Positions 21,476 to 32,029 of a stretch of DNA of 64,000 bases are shown piece by piece. Within the stretch, counting starts at the first letter, position 1; every line of letters begins with the position of its first letter. Source of the DNA: Leisingera aquimarina DSM 24565 (lineage in GTDB: Bacteria; Pseudomonadota; Alphaproteobacteria; Rhodobacterales; Rhodobacteraceae); NCBI RefSeq assembly GCF_000473165.1, contig NZ_KI421504.1, forward strand, positions 2,875,719 to 2,939,718, given 5' to 3'. Below the pieces are notes generated by a model. It was not told the DNA's origin. It worked only from the letters and a program-made list of their open reading frames with translations, and ran no database searches. A program made the position numbers and the translations under genes.

Positions 21476-22456
21476 TTAACGCAAATGTGCGCGGGCGGCG
21501 GCGCGGCGCACGGCGGCGGCCACCTCGTCTGTTGCCACTTGGTGCGGCATATGGCCGACACCCTGCAGCAGGGTCAGGGCGGCACCGGGGACATCGCGGG
21601 CAAGCTGCCGGGCGTGGAGATCCGGGTTGACAGTGTCATCCGCGGTTCCATGGATGATTTCGACCGGAACGCCGATGCTGCTGTAGTGCGGCGTCAGGGA
21701 TTTCACCTCGTCCAGCAGGTTGGCGCGCTGGCGGGCATTGGCCCGCAGGGATCCGCGCCTCAGTGTCAGGCCGATGCCGAAATGCTGGGCATATCCCTCA
21801 GGGACAGGCTGGGGGGCAAACACGGCGTCCAGCGTCTCCATAACGGTTTTGCGGGAGACAAAGGCTGTGAGGGCGGGCACGGCGACAACACTGCCGAGCG
21901 GCGAAGAGGTCACCCGGTAAAAGGTGTCCAGCGGTGTGTCCCAAGGGTACGAAACCCCGGCAACCGACACCAGGGCCGACAGGCTGCCGGGATAGTCAAC
22001 GGCCCAGGCCAGCGCAACCGCGCCGCCATAGCTTTGGCCCAGCACGATAGGCCTGTCCGCCCCCATTTGCGCCGCAGCCGCGCGCAACAGGCCGGCCTGC
22101 TGGCGGATGGTGGCCCCGGTGCCATTGATGCGGTCCGAATACCCCAGTCCGGGCCGGTCAAAGATCAGGATGCGGAAGTCCTCTGCCAATGCAGGAGCCA
22201 GCCGGAAGGTCATATCGCGCGTACTGCCGCTGGAGCCGTGGATCAGCACCAGATCCGGCGCGCTGCCTTTGGGCCGCCCCATCTCCACTACATGCACCCG
22301 GTGGCTGCCCACCACCAGGGATTGCCCCAATGGCGGGTGGCTTGCGACAGCCGCTGCCTCGCGGCGGCCCGCCTGCCAGTTGGTCAGCACAGCAGCGGCC
22401 GCCAGTGCAAGGCCTGCATAAACCAGCACTTTAGCGGCCGATCTGATCCATTTCAT
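21476..22456 (-). CDS. Membrane-anchored alpha/beta hydrolase
   Basis: A 326-residue protein with one N-terminal membrane anchor ([18 protein letters not shown]). The hydrolase domain has the oxyanion HGSSGS, the nucleophile elbow GQSYGG, the acid in [10 protein letters not shown] and the His in GVGHMPH, so the triad is complete. The substrate is unknown. The ATG at 22456 lies within the last codons of metA (26 base overlap), so it depends on metA transcription and perhaps translation. Confidence 0.83.
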   Translation of the reverse strand: MKWIRSAAKVLVYAGLALAAAAVLTNWQAGRREAAAVASHPPLGQSLVVGSHRVHVVEMGRPKGSAPDLVLIHGSSGSTRDMTFRLAPALAEDFRILIFDRPGLGYSDRINGTGATIRQQAGLLRAAAAQMGADRPIVLGQSYGGAVALAWAVDYPGSLSALVSVAGVSYPWDTPLDTFYRVTSSPLGSVVAVPALTAFVSRKTVMETLDAVFAPQPVPEGYAQHFGIGLTLRRGSLRANARQRANLLDEVKSLTPHYSSIGVPVEIIHGTADDTVNPDLHARQLARDVPGAALTLLQGVGHMPHQVATDEVAAAVRRAAARAHLR

Positions 22457-23348
22457 AAGGCGTGGTCTGGTAGATCTCATTGATCCAATTGCCATAAAGA
22501 AGATGCGCGTGGCTGCGCCAGCGGTTTTGCGGCGGCTGGCTGGGGTCATCGTCCGGATAATAGTTGCCCGGCACGTTGATCGGGGTGCCATTGGCCACGT
22601 CCCGGTCGTACTCCTGCTTCAGCGTATCATTGTCATACTCGAAATGGTTGAAGATATAGAGAGCGTTGTGCGCCTTGTCCTCAACCAGGCAGGGGCCGAC
22701 CTCGTCGCTGCCGAGCAGCGTCTTCAGCCCTGGTGCCGCGCTGATTTCGGCCTGCTTCATCTCGGTCCAGCGGCTGACCGGAATCACGAAATCATCCGAA
22801 AACCCGCGTAAATAGGGCGAAGCAGGCGCCAGGTTCCGGTGCCGGAAGCAGCCGAACGCCTTGTGATCCAGCATATGCTTTTTCACGCCATGGAAATGAT
22901 TGATCATCGCCATGCCGCCCCAGCAGACGCCAAAGGTGGAATGCACGTTGGTCTGGGTCCACTCGAACACCTCCCGCATCTCGTCCCAATAGGTGACCTC
23001 GGGGAAGTCGAGATGCTCAATCGGCGCGCCGGTGATGATCAGCCCGTCGAACTTTTGGTGCTTCACTTCCTGGAACGAGTGATAGAATTCGGCCATATGC
23101 TCAGCCGCGGTGTTTTTGGTGCGGTGCTCGCTCATCCGGATCAGGCTCAGATCTATCTGCAGCGGGGTCGCCCCGATCAGCCGGGCAAACTGGTTCTCGG
23201 TCTGGATCTTCTTGGGCATCAGGTTCAGCAGGCCGATGCGGATGGGGCGGATGTCTTGACGCGCCGCTTGATCCGGCGACATCACCATCACGCCTTCGTT
23301 CGTCAGAACGTCATAGGCGGGGAGATCTGCGGGCATCTTGATGGGCAT
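22431..23348 (-). CDS. metA: Homoserine O-acyltransferase, MetA type (acetyl-CoA form predicted)
   Basis: A 305-residue enzyme of methionine synthesis. The nucleophile is Cys142 in GVCWGGMA. Residue 111 is Glu (ITGAPIEH). In this family Glu111 gives acetyl-CoA specificity and Gly111 succinyl-CoA, so O-acetylhomoserine is the expected product despite the common succinyltransferase label. Numbering matches E. coli and Bacillus cereus MetA exactly. It overlaps the hydrolase gene downstream. Confidence 0.94.
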   Translation of the reverse strand: MPIKMPADLPAYDVLTNEGVMVMSPDQAARQDIRPIRIGLLNLMPKKIQTENQFARLIGATPLQIDLSLIRMSEHRTKNTAAEHMAEFYHSFQEVKHQKFDGLIITGAPIEHLDFPEVTYWDEMREVFEWTQTNVHSTFGVCWGGMAMINHFHGVKKHMLDHKAFGCFRHRNLAPASPYLRGFSDDFVIPVSRWTEMKQAEISAAPGLKTLLGSDEVGPCLVEDKAHNALYIFNHFEYDNDTLKQEYDRDVANGTPINVPGNYYPDDDPSQPPQNRWRSHAHLLYGNWINEIYQTTPYEMDQIGR

Positions 23349-23407
23349 GTCAGTGTCCTGATTTGCGGAAGGGTGTACGATATAGCGGAATTCGACAGAT
23401 AGGCGGC

Positions 23408-24271
23408 TTAGCCGCGGGCCTCAAGAGCGGACGCGATCAAATCCTCGAAATCCCCCTCATCCCTGACGGCAGAGATCTGATCGGCGGTGACCGTGACACC
23501 CCAATTGTCCGCCATCGCCTGATAGCGCGGCTGTCGGTGCGCCAGCGCCTGGGCATAGGTCCAGCGGATGAAGGCATCGGGGTCCACATCCCCTTCAGCT
23601 ATGCCATTTTCCTTGAGATACTCTTGCCAGACCCGGTCCAGAAACTCCGGCTGATAGGACATCGGTTTGGGCGCGCGGTCAAAACGGCGGACCAGCTCGG
23701 CGGTATGGGCGTCGCTGCCCTTGATCCAGACCATCAGCGTGTGTTTGCTGAGTTCCGACAGGACCTGATCGTGCGGGTCATTGGCATCGACCCATTCGCA
23801 GATCGACCCGCCCGTATCGCAGATGAAATTCGGATAGCCGTAAAGCTGTTCAGCGCGGCCCGCGAAATACTCCGTATCCAGCAGCGCCCGGATTTCGGCG
23901 ACCCGGAACTGTTCCTGGCGGCGCTTATATTCGCCAATCGGCAGCCCGCCTTTGGCCTTATCGCCTGGTTTGCCCAAGTAAGAGGCAACCGGGGTCAGAT
24001 TCTCGAACGTGATGTTGGAGCCGATGAAGATCGAATCCGACAATAGAAGGTCCCGCAGAAACGGAACTTTCATCGCTTCCGCCTTGGCGTTGTCAGCGAT
24101 GTATTCGCCCATGTAGCGGGTGCCGATACGGTAGTCGACCGAGTAGTGGAACCAGCTGCCGGCGCCGCGCAGGATGTTGCTGACATAGGTTTTGCCAAGC
24201 CCGGACATGCCAAAGAACAGCACCCGTTTGTTCGGCGCATCGCGCCAGTCCTGCGCAGAAGTGTAAAGCAT
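23408..24271 (-). CDS. P-loop ATPase of unknown function
   Basis: A 287-residue protein with Walker A GMSGLGKT at 21-28 near the N-terminus. Other visible blocks are [28 protein letters not shown], and a C-terminal helix-rich part. It looks like a nucleotide kinase-type P-loop protein. I recall relatives in Rhodobacteraceae without an assigned role. I used the ATG at 24271; a GTG at 24298 is also in frame. The neighbours (metA, EamA exporter) do not clearly reveal its task. Confidence 0.72.
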   Translation of the reverse strand: MLYTSAQDWRDAPNKRVLFFGMSGLGKTYVSNILRGAGSWFHYSVDYRIGTRYMGEYIADNAKAEAMKVPFLRDLLLSDSIFIGSNITFENLTPVASYLGKPGDKAKGGLPIGEYKRRQEQFRVAEIRALLDTEYFAGRAEQLYGYPNFICDTGGSICEWVDANDPHDQVLSELSKHTLMVWIKGSDAHTAELVRRFDRAPKPMSYQPEFLDRVWQEYLKENGIAEGDVDPDAFIRWTYAQALAHRQPRYQAMADNWGVTVTADQISAVRDEGDFEDLIASALEARG

Positions 24272-24326
24272 GAGATCCCAAGTCCCTGAAGGTTTCACGC
24301 CTTGCTAATCACCTGCGCGGGCTTGG

Positions 24327-25250
24327 TCAATTCCGTGTGCGTTTGCGCCGCAGGACCGGTTTGCCGTTCAGGACCATAAGCCCGGCTGCCAGCAGGGCAA
24401 AACCGGCGTAGGCCTGCGGTTTCAACTCTTCTCCCAGCCACCAGGCGCCCAGCAGGATGGCAACCGGCGGAATGATCAGGGTGACCAGCATCAGGTTGCC
24501 GCTGCCCGCCAACGCTAGCACCCGGTAATACAGCAGATAGGCGCCAGCAGTGGCAATCAGCGAAAAATAGGCAATGGATAGCCAGGTGCCGGTTTCCAGG
24601 CTCAGCGAAACCGGGCCGTCAACCAGCAAGGCTGCCGGCAGCAGGCAGAGGGTGGAGCCGGTCAGCATACCGGCAGCCGCTACCTGCGGCGGCAGTCCGG
24701 ACAGTTTCAGCCGCGCCCAGGCACTGGCAAAGGCATAGGACACGGTGCCGGCCAGAACTGCCAGTTGCGCGGTGCTTCGGATGTCGAAATTGGCAAATTG
24801 CTCCAACCCGATGGCGGTGGCCACGCCGAGAAACCCCAGCGCCACTCCCAGTACCTTGCGTGCTGCCAGCCGTTCGTCGGCAAACACCAGCGCAGCGACG
24901 ATGACGCCGAAGATGGCTGTGGCCGCATTCAGGATCGAGGTGAGGCCGGTCTCAATATACAGCTGTCCCCAGGTCATCAGGCCGAAGGGGATGATGTTGT
25001 TCAAAAGGCCCATCACCAGAAAGGCGCCCCAGATACGCGGCTCCTTTGGCACCGGCAGCCGCATCAGCACCACCACGCCCCACAGGAACAGCGCCGCCCA
25101 GCCGCAGCGATGCAGCACAAGGGTAACAACGGGGATTTCGTCCAGGGCGATGCGGATCGACAGAAACGAGCCGCCCCAGATCACGCCGAGCAGTATCAGC
25201 TCGGCCCAGGCGCGGGGGGATATGGTTTTTTGAGGGCTCATGCGGGTCAT
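24327..25250 (-). CDS. EamA/DMT-superfamily transporter
   Basis: A 307-residue integral membrane protein with ten predicted helices in two EamA repeats (first begins AELILLGVIWGGSFLSIRIA, second about residue 155). It fits drug/metabolite exporters; the substrate is unknown. It may start at 25250 or nine bases later. A second, more distant EamA gene lies at 26552. Confidence 0.88.
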   Translation of the reverse strand: MTRMSPQKTISPRAWAELILLGVIWGGSFLSIRIALDEIPVVTLVLHRCGWAALFLWGVVVLMRLPVPKEPRIWGAFLVMGLLNNIIPFGLMTWGQLYIETGLTSILNAATAIFGVIVAALVFADERLAARKVLGVALGFLGVATAIGLEQFANFDIRSTAQLAVLAGTVSYAFASAWARLKLSGLPPQVAAAGMLTGSTLCLLPAALLVDGPVSLSLETGTWLSIAYFSLIATAGAYLLYYRVLALAGSGNLMLVTLIIPPVAILLGAWWLGEELKPQAYAGFALLAAGLMVLNGKPVLRRKRTRN

Positions 25251-25291
25251 CTAACCCGCCGGGCGCGGCCAGGCGACCCGGATCTTGCGGC

Positions 25292-25322
25292 AAAAGAAAA
25301 CCCCGCCCGAAAAGGGGCGGGG
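25292..25322 (-). terminator. Intrinsic terminator of the FadL-like gene
   Basis: On the minus strand CCCCGCCC pairs with GGGCGGGG around CTTTTC and is followed by TTTTCTTTT. Confidence 0.9.
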
Positions 25323-25345
25323 CTGGAACCGGAACTGCGGCAGGA

Positions 25346-26440
25346 TCAGAAGTGGTAACCAACCTTGAAGCCCACTCCGACCGAGGTGTTGTCGCCGAAT
25401 TGCGACGTGGCAAAGGGCGCCTGGCTGACCACGGTTTGGGCACTGCCGACGCGGGTGATGTTCACACCGCCGGAGATGCTCATGTTGCCCTGCTTGTATT
25501 TGGCGCCGATGGTCAGGCCCAAACGGCCGTCCTGCGGGCTGAGGTTGGACTGGAAGCCGCCCAGCGTTTCCTCATAGCTGACCGACACCGAGCCCGACCA
25601 GTTTTCGTTAAACTTGCGGCCCACACCCAGAGTGTAGGTGTAGCGGTCATCCGCAAAGGAAACCAGCGGCCGGCCGATCAGCGTTCCGGTGTAGAAGGAA
25701 GGCGAGATGTTGAACTTGGACCATTCCACCCAGCGCACGCCGCCAAACAGCAGCGTGTCCTTGGCAATGCCGGTCTGGAAATCCAAGTTTACTGCCTGCG
25801 GCGTGTTGATGGCAGTTGTCGAGGTGAACGGTCCCGGCAGGCCGCCTCCGGTTTCCGTTGTGCTGACGTCGTGGTCGATTTCCGAGAAATATGTCAGTGC
25901 AATCCGCAGCGCGATGTCCGGGCGCTCATAGGCAACACCCACCAGATAGCCAAAGCTTTCATCGCGGTCGCCGCTTGCTGCATAGCCGCCGAACACAGGG
26001 ATCGAGACTTCGGCTTCCATTGTCTGCAGCCGCACGCCGCCGTAGGCGCTGAAGTTCTGGTTGAATTTATAGCGCAGCACCCCGGTTATCGCATTGGAGT
26101 TGAGTTCAGCAGTTGCCCCCTGAAAAACATAGCCGGTGCCAGCGGGGTATTCCACGTCGGCGCCGAAAGGCTGATCGAAAATCAGCGCAAAACTCAGCTT
26201 GTCATTGATGTCGCGTTTGTAAGCAGCGCCGAGCTGCAGGTGCGAGCCGACCATGTCGCCAGAATTTGCGCCAATTGCCGTGCCCGACACATCCGGACTC
26301 ACATGGCCGATCGAGAACTCGGCGTAAGTGCCCTCTTCAAACAATGCACCAAGAGTTTGGCCGGAGCGGTCAACGCCGCCAGCCATGGCAACACCCGGCA
26401 GCAGCGCCAGCGCCAAGGGCGCAGCGTGGATCTTCTTCAT
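25346..26440 (-). CDS. OmpP1/FadL-family outer membrane protein
   Basis: A 364-residue protein with a signal peptide (MKKIHAAPLALALLPGVAMA) and a beta-rich body of alternating aromatic and polar residues that ends in a terminal Phe (GVGFKVGYHF), as outer membrane barrels do. FadL proteins import long-chain fatty acids or other hydrophobic compounds. It is shorter than E. coli FadL. The ATG at 26440 has GGAGGAACAA upstream. It is transcribed alone, with its own terminator. Confidence 0.87.
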   Translation of the reverse strand: MKKIHAAPLALALLPGVAMAGGVDRSGQTLGALFEEGTYAEFSIGHVSPDVSGTAIGANSGDMVGSHLQLGAAYKRDINDKLSFALIFDQPFGADVEYPAGTGYVFQGATAELNSNAITGVLRYKFNQNFSAYGGVRLQTMEAEVSIPVFGGYAASGDRDESFGYLVGVAYERPDIALRIALTYFSEIDHDVSTTETGGGLPGPFTSTTAINTPQAVNLDFQTGIAKDTLLFGGVRWVEWSKFNISPSFYTGTLIGRPLVSFADDRYTYTLGVGRKFNENWSGSVSVSYEETLGGFQSNLSPQDGRLGLTIGAKYKQGNMSISGGVNITRVGSAQTVVSQAPFATSQFGDNTSVGVGFKVGYHF

Positions 26441-26551
26441 TTGTTCCTCCCTGTACGAAAGCCTTTCCGGCTTTTTGTCACAGAACCGTAACCAGCAGGA
26501 ATTCGTCAAATCAATGCTAACGGCACGGAAACCTGCCGCAATCGATCAATC

Positions 26552-27418
26552 TTAAGCGGGCTTTGCGGGTTTCTTGGCAACAATGTTGAGATAATTCGCA
26601 ATGCAGATGACCGCGGCGCCGCTCAGCACCCAGGCATCCAGCGCTTCACCGTAGATCACCATGCCAAGGATCGCGATGGCAGGAAGGCGGGCAAAGTCAA
26701 CTGGCACCACAACGCTGGCCGGCGCCAAGGACAGCGCGGTGGTCAGGCAGAAATGAGCGGTCAACCCGGCAATGCCGATCAGAACAAGCCAGGGCAGGGT
26801 GGTGGCGTCCGGCAACGCCATGTCGCCGTCCCAGCCTGCCGCCAGCAGACCCATCACCAGCTGCATGGAGGTGAGCCAGAACAGGATAGAAGCAGTTTTT
26901 TCGTTCCGGGTCAGCCGCTTGGTGAGGATAGCTGTAAGCGCAAAGAAGATGGCGCAGCTGGCAGCGGCTATGATGCCAAGGTTCAGCGTTTCCGGACTGG
27001 GGCGGGCAACAATCAGGATGCCGGCAAAGCCGATGCCTGCGGCAAGCATACGGCGCCGGCTGAGGGCTTCTCCCAGTAAGAACGGCGACAGGATGATCAC
27101 CCACAGGGGCGAGGTGAACTCCAAGGCAAAGACCTGCGCCAGCGGCACCAGCGTCACCGCCAGAAACCAAAGGTTCTGACCGGTGAAATGGAAGAGGTTG
27201 CGCACAGCATGAACACTCAGCCGGGCGCTGCTGACCTGATGCCAGCTGCCCGCTACCGTCAACAGGCTTACGACAATGATGACCCCGACCAGGCTGCGAT
27301 AGGCCATGATCTCGAAGGTATCCAGCGTCAAACCGGCTTCACGCCCGGCAATCGCCATGGCGGAGAACGAGACAATGGCGCCGATCATCCAAAGGGCGGC
27401 CTTGGCGGTGTCAGTCAT
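26552..27418 (-). CDS. EamA/DMT-superfamily transporter
   Basis: A 288-residue protein with ten hydrophobic segments and two EamA repeats (AALWMIGAIVSFSAMAIAG and a second repeat after about residue 145). The start ATG overlaps the TGA of the upstream YdcF-like gene as TGATG, so translation is probably coupled. The substrate is unknown. Confidence 0.88.
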   Translation of the reverse strand: MTDTAKAALWMIGAIVSFSAMAIAGREAGLTLDTFEIMAYRSLVGVIIVVSLLTVAGSWHQVSSARLSVHAVRNLFHFTGQNLWFLAVTLVPLAQVFALEFTSPLWVIILSPFLLGEALSRRRMLAAGIGFAGILIVARPSPETLNLGIIAAASCAIFFALTAILTKRLTRNEKTASILFWLTSMQLVMGLLAAGWDGDMALPDATTLPWLVLIGIAGLTAHFCLTTALSLAPASVVVPVDFARLPAIAILGMVIYGEALDAWVLSGAAVICIANYLNIVAKKPAKPA

Positions 27419-28074
27419 CAGTGCAGCCAATCGTCATTTTGCAACTCCACGGTGGAGGCCGCGCTCCAGGCGGCGGCCCTGAACAGGTTGAACCAGACCG
27501 CAGCAGATTCCCGCAAGAGAATACGGATACTGGGCCAGCCGGTTTCCGGATCCCTGCGCACATCCTCAGATGCAGCAAGATGCAGTCTGCGCGCTCCGGC
27601 CCAGCGGAAGGACGCCCAGGACCGAGGCAGGTGAAAAGCTTCGGTTATCAGGATCAGGTTTTCGGATGCGGGCAGCAGCGGCACAGTGAACAGCGCGTTC
27701 TGCAGGGTCGACTGCGACTCGTGCTCGATCAGGATGGCGTCCGGCGGCACATCGAACTGTTGCGCCAGCCGTGCCATTTGCGCGCCCGCTGAAGGCCCGT
27801 CCGGAACCGCGCGCCCGCCGGTGAACACCACAACCGGCGCCAGCCCTGCATGGTAAAACCGGGCGCAGGCCTCAACCCGCTTGCGCGTCGGGGCGTGCAG
27901 GGTACCGTCAGCGGACATGCCGCCGCCCAGACAGATGATCGCATGCGCTGCTGGCAATTCCGCTAGATCATTGTCCGGCCATAGAAAAGTCCAGCAAAGC
28001 ACCGCCAGAAAAGTAAAAAGCCCAGCGGCAGCAAACCACTGGGCCAATTTTGCGATCCGCCGGATCACTCCCAC
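27418..28074 (-). CDS. YdcF/SanA-like DUF218 membrane protein
   Basis: A 218-residue protein with one N-terminal membrane helix ([19 protein letters not shown]) and a DUF218 domain: [29 protein letters not shown] and [14 protein letters not shown]. Members are linked to envelope and vancomycin-related phenotypes, but the chemistry is unclear. The GTG start lies inside the last codons of guaA (ten base overlap). Confidence 0.85.
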   Translation of the reverse strand: MGVIRRIAKLAQWFAAAGLFTFLAVLCWTFLWPDNDLAELPAAHAIICLGGGMSADGTLHAPTRKRVEACARFYHAGLAPVVVFTGGRAVPDGPSAGAQMARLAQQFDVPPDAILIEHESQSTLQNALFTVPLLPASENLILITEAFHLPRSWASFRWAGARRLHLAASEDVRRDPETGWPSIRILLRESAAVWFNLFRAAAWSAASTVELQNDDWLH

Positions 28075-29633
28075 TCGATGGTGCCCGGAGGCTTCGAGGT
28101 GATGTCATAAGTGCAGCGGTTGATGCCTTTGACCTCGTTGATGATCCGCGTGGCGGTCTCGCCCAGGAACTCATGGCTGAACGGGTAGTAATCCGCCGTC
28201 ATGCCATCAACCGAGGTCACCGCGCGCAGGGCACAGGCAAAATCATAGGTGCGCCCGTCGCCCATCACGCCGACAGTGCGGACCGGCAGGATTGCCACAA
28301 AGGCCTGCCAGATATCATCATACAGACCATGTTTGCGGATCTGGTCGATATAAACGGCATCGGCCTCGCGCAGGATCTCCAGCTTTTCGCGGGTGATCTC
28401 GCCGGGGCAGCGGATCGCCAAGCCTGGTCCGGGGAAGGGGTGGCGGCCGATGAAGCTTGCGGGCAGGCCCAGTTCGCGGCCCAATGCGCGGACCTCGTCC
28501 TTGAACAGCTCGCGCAGCGGCTCGACCAGTTTCAGGCCCATCTTCTCCGGCAGGCCGCCCACATTGTGGTGCGATTTGATGGTGACTGACGGGCCGCCCG
28601 AGAAGGACACCGATTCAATCACATCCGGGTACAGGGTGCCCTGCGCCAGGAACTCGGCGCCCTCAATCGTGTTGGCGTGTTTCTGGAACACGTCGATGAA
28701 CAGCTTGCCGATGATCTTGCGCTTGGTTTCCGGGTCGCTTTGGCCGTCCAGCTCGCCCAGGAACAGCTCCTGCTCATCCGCGTGGATCAGCTGGATGTTA
28801 TAGTTGTCGCGGAACATCGCGACGACTTCTTCCGCCTCGTTCTTGCGCAGCAGCCCGTGGTCGACAAACACGCAGGTCAGCTGGTCGCCGATCGCCTCGT
28901 GGATCAGGATTGCGGCTACCGAGGAGTCCACGCCGCCGGACAATCCGCAGATCACCTGCTTGTCGCCAACCTGCTCGCGGATCTTCTCGATCATCTGCTC
29001 GCGGTAGGCACCCATGGTCCAGTCGCCTTCGAATCCGGCCAGACGCACGAAGTTCTCATAGAGCTTGGCGCCGTTCGGGGTGTGATGCACTTCCGGGTGG
29101 AACTGCACCGCATAGAAATTGCGGGAGACATCGGCGGTGATGGCATAAGGCGCGTTGGGGGAGGTGCCGTAGACCTCGAACCCCGGGGCGATCTTGCTTA
29201 CGTGGTCGCCGTGCGACATCCAGACCTGTTCGCGGTCGCTGTCATTGGCAAACCAGCCTTCCAGCAGCGGCGGAGTCTCCACGGTAGGCGTCACAAAGGC
29301 GCGGCCGAATTCGGCGGTGCCATGGCCGCTCTCAACCATGCCGCCCAGCTGGTGCATCATCACCTGCTGGCCATAGCAGATGCCCAGGATCGGCACGCCA
29401 TAGTCGAAAATCTCCTGCGGAGCGCGCGGGGAGCCCTCGCGGGTCACACTGTCCGGCCCGCCGGAGAATATCACCGCTTTGGGCGCCAGTTCGCGCACAA
29501 ACTCCATGGTGACATTCTGATAGGGGTGGATTTCGCAATAGACATTCAGCTCGCGCAGGCGGCGTGCAATCAGCTGCGTGACCTGGCTGCCGAAGTCGAT
29601 GATGAGAAGGCGGTCATGGGATGTCTCTGTCAT
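28065..29633 (-). CDS. guaA: GMP synthase (glutamine-hydrolysing)
   Basis: A 522-residue enzyme converting XMP to GMP. It has the glutamine amidotransferase domain with Cys in GICYGQQ and the HPEV His, the PP-loop [12 protein letters not shown], and the C-terminal dimerisation domain with [13 protein letters not shown]. It heads a run of overlapping genes (YdcF-like, EamA). No guaB is nearby. Confidence 0.97.
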   Translation of the reverse strand: MTETSHDRLLIIDFGSQVTQLIARRLRELNVYCEIHPYQNVTMEFVRELAPKAVIFSGGPDSVTREGSPRAPQEIFDYGVPILGICYGQQVMMHQLGGMVESGHGTAEFGRAFVTPTVETPPLLEGWFANDSDREQVWMSHGDHVSKIAPGFEVYGTSPNAPYAITADVSRNFYAVQFHPEVHHTPNGAKLYENFVRLAGFEGDWTMGAYREQMIEKIREQVGDKQVICGLSGGVDSSVAAILIHEAIGDQLTCVFVDHGLLRKNEAEEVVAMFRDNYNIQLIHADEQELFLGELDGQSDPETKRKIIGKLFIDVFQKHANTIEGAEFLAQGTLYPDVIESVSFSGGPSVTIKSHHNVGGLPEKMGLKLVEPLRELFKDEVRALGRELGLPASFIGRHPFPGPGLAIRCPGEITREKLEILREADAVYIDQIRKHGLYDDIWQAFVAILPVRTVGVMGDGRTYDFACALRAVTSVDGMTADYYPFSHEFLGETATRIINEVKGINRCTYDITSKPPGTIEWE

Positions 29634-29876
29634 GTACGCGCCATAGGCCAGGAACAGGTTTTCCGCAAGAGGGTTTGGGCTTGCTCCTGCCCGCAGTCCT
29701 GATTTTCACGGCAGACCGGCCGGGAACCTGCCAAAGGTATGCCAAAGTCCACGGTCGCAGTGCAAAATGCCCCACCAATGTCGCTTTTCAACTTGAATGG
29801 CCGTAATCCTGCGGCGGCGTGGTGTGAGGTGGCTATAATACCCATCGCAATGAAATGCCTGTGGTGAGGATAAACC

Positions 29877-31421
29877 ATGACAGAAGCAGCACCGCGCCGT
29901 CGCGCACGGGGTGGCGGCGGCGCCGCCCGCCGCGCCGAACGCACCAGCGTCAAGATCGAGACCGCGAAGTACATTGAGCGCAATATTCCGAACTTCGAGA
30001 TCCTGAACGAAGAAGCGCTGGAGATCATCGAATACAACGCCGATACCATCCTGGAAGAGGTCGGCGTCAACTTCGTTGACAACCCGGCGGCGCTGGAGCG
30101 CTGGCGCGAAGCGGGCGCGGATGTGCAGGGCGAGCGCGTGCGCATTCCCCGCGGCCTGGCCCGCAAGCTGTGCGAAACCGCTCCGTCCGAGTTCACCCAG
30201 CACGCCCGCAACCCGGAGAAATCAGTGGTCATCGGCGGCCGCAACATGGTGCTGGCGCCAGTCTACGGCCCGCCGTTTGTGCGTGACGCCCAAGGCGGCC
30301 GCCGCTACGCGACCATGGATGACTTCAACAAGTTCGTGAAGCTCGCCTATATGTCCAAGTGGCTGCACCACTCCGGCGGCACCGTGTGCGAGCCGACCGA
30401 CATCCCGGTGAACAAGCGCCACCTGGATATGCTGATGGCGCATATGACCCTCAGCGATAAGCCGTTCATGGGCTCCGTGACCGAACCCAGCCGCGCGCAG
30501 GACTCGGTCGACATGGCCAGCATTCTGTTCGGCAAGGAGTTCGTCCAGAACAATACCGTGATGACCTCGCTGACCAACATCAACTCGCCGATGACTTTCG
30601 ATGATGTGATGATGGGCTCGCTGGAAGTCTACGCGAAGAACAACCAGGCCTGCATCATCTCGCCCTTTATCGTCGGCGGCGCCATGGCGCCGGTGTCGGT
30701 TGCGGGCACCCTCACGCAGGTGCTGGCCGAAGTGCTGGCCGGCGTTGCTTACAGCCAGCTGTGCCGCGCAGGCGCGCCGGTGATCTTCGGCGCCATGGTG
30801 ACCTCAATCGACATGAACTCGGGCGCGCCGACCTTTGGCACCCCGGAAGCGTCCCACATCACCTATGGCGCAGGCCAGCTGGCCCGCCGGATGAACCTGC
30901 CGTACCGTTCGGCCGGCTCCTTCTGCGGCTCTAAACTGCCCGACGCGCAGGCCGCCTATGAGACCGCCAACTCGCTCAACATGGGTCTGTTGTCCGGCGT
31001 GAACTTCCAGCTGCACTCCTGCGGCTGGCTTGAAGGCGGCCTGGTTGCGGACTTCGAGAAGTTCGTGATGGACGCCGATCAGCTAGGCGTGTTGCACGGC
31101 CTGGCCAAGGGTGTCTCGGTGGACGAGAACGCCCAGGCGATGGGTGCCATCCGCGAGGTTGGCCCCGGCGGCCACTACTTGGGCTGCGCCCACACTCAGG
31201 AGAACTTCAAATCGGCCTTCTGGAAGTCTGAGCTGCTCGACTACAAGCCGTTCGAGACCTGGGAAGAGGAAGGCGCGCGCGACACTTATGTGTTGGCGAC
31301 CAACCGCGTCGAGAAGCTGTTGGCCACCTACGAGCAGCCGGCACTGGACCCGACTATCAAGATGGCGCTGGACGAGTATGTAGCCGAGAAAAAGGCCTCG
31401 ATGCCAGACGCGTTCATGTAG
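29877..31421 (+). CDS. Trimethylamine methyltransferase family protein (MttB, non-pyrrolysine)
   Basis: A 514-residue COG5598 protein with the MttB TIM-barrel blocks (EEALEIIEYNADTILEEVGV, GGAMAPVSVAGTLTQVLAEV, NFQLHSCGWLEGGL). There is no in-frame amber codon, so it belongs to the large pyrrolysine-free branch that includes glycine betaine and other quaternary amine methyltransferases. The N-terminus is Arg/Gly-rich (RRRARGGGGAARR), which is unusual for a catalytic domain. No corrinoid protein gene is adjacent. TATAAT at 29834 could be the -10 element. A hairpin terminator follows. Confidence 0.85.
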   Translation: MTEAAPRRRARGGGGAARRAERTSVKIETAKYIERNIPNFEILNEEALEIIEYNADTILEEVGVNFVDNPAALERWREAGADVQGERVRIPRGLARKLCETAPSEFTQHARNPEKSVVIGGRNMVLAPVYGPPFVRDAQGGRRYATMDDFNKFVKLAYMSKWLHHSGGTVCEPTDIPVNKRHLDMLMAHMTLSDKPFMGSVTEPSRAQDSVDMASILFGKEFVQNNTVMTSLTNINSPMTFDDVMMGSLEVYAKNNQACIISPFIVGGAMAPVSVAGTLTQVLAEVLAGVAYSQLCRAGAPVIFGAMVTSIDMNSGAPTFGTPEASHITYGAGQLARRMNLPYRSAGSFCGSKLPDAQAAYETANSLNMGLLSGVNFQLHSCGWLEGGLVADFEKFVMDADQLGVLHGLAKGVSVDENAQAMGAIREVGPGGHYLGCAHTQENFKSAFWKSELLDYKPFETWEEEGARDTYVLATNRVEKLLATYEQPALDPTIKMALDEYVAEKKASMPDAFM

Positions 31422-31436
31422 TCGCGCGGGAACAAC

Positions 31437-31796
31437 CTAGGGGCAGGGGACGTTACCCTCTGCCGCAGCAGAACGGCGGTCTTGAAAGGCCGCCGTTTGT
31501 GTTTTTGGCCGGGCGGCTGTATTGCGCAGGAAGGCGGCTTCGCCCGCCAGCGCGATCAGCACATCCACATGCCGGATCAGCGAATATCCCGCTTCACCTG
31601 CCTTGCGCGCGCTGTCCTGAGCGCTTTCCAATTCCAGAAGTTGCATCACTGCGGCCGCGGGCTTGGGCAGGATTCCATACCCCAGGATCCGGCGCAGATC
31701 CCGCTGGCGGCAATAGTTCTGCGCCCCCAACCGGGCAGCCCGTGCCAGGATCCGCGGGCGCCGGAGCAACGTAAGCCGGGTGAATGCGTCCTGCAT
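31437..31796 (-). CDS. DUF6477 family protein
   Basis: A 119-residue basic helical protein beginning MQDAFTRLTLLRRPRILARA and containing RDLRRILG and SLIRHVDVLIALAGEA. I recognise the pattern as DUF6477, confined largely to Rhodobacterales, function unknown. The ATG follows GGAGAGGACC. It is divergent from the DUF6456 regulator with a 233 bp gap, a pairing that may be functional. Its last codons overlap the region of the mttB terminator. Confidence 0.7.
   Translation of the reverse strand: MQDAFTRLTLLRRPRILARAARLGAQNYCRQRDLRRILGYGILPKPAAAVMQLLELESAQDSARKAGEAGYSLIRHVDVLIALAGEAAFLRNTAARPKTQTAAFQDRRSAAAEGNVPCP
31472..31506 (+). terminator. Intrinsic terminator of mttB homologue
   Basis: AACGGCGG (31472-31479) pairs with CCGCCGTT (31490-31497) followed by TGTGTTTTT. 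It lies within the 3' end of the convergent DUF6477 gene. Confidence 0.8.
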
Positions 31797-32029
31797 GGTC
31801 CTCTCCTTTCAAATCTGTGTACCGGACTTGCTATAACACAACCTATCGTGGTGTTGCGGCTAGGGGGCTACCGGCGAACGGTACGTTTTGTGATGATTAT
31901 GTTTTTTCTGGAAACAATGGGGCCTGATCCGCGCATTTGTTCAACTACAGTCAGGCGTACGTGGAAAAGCCTCAGGCGCTATTGAGTGCGGCTGACAGGC
32001 TGGCCTGGCTGACGACCGGGGCTTGATAT

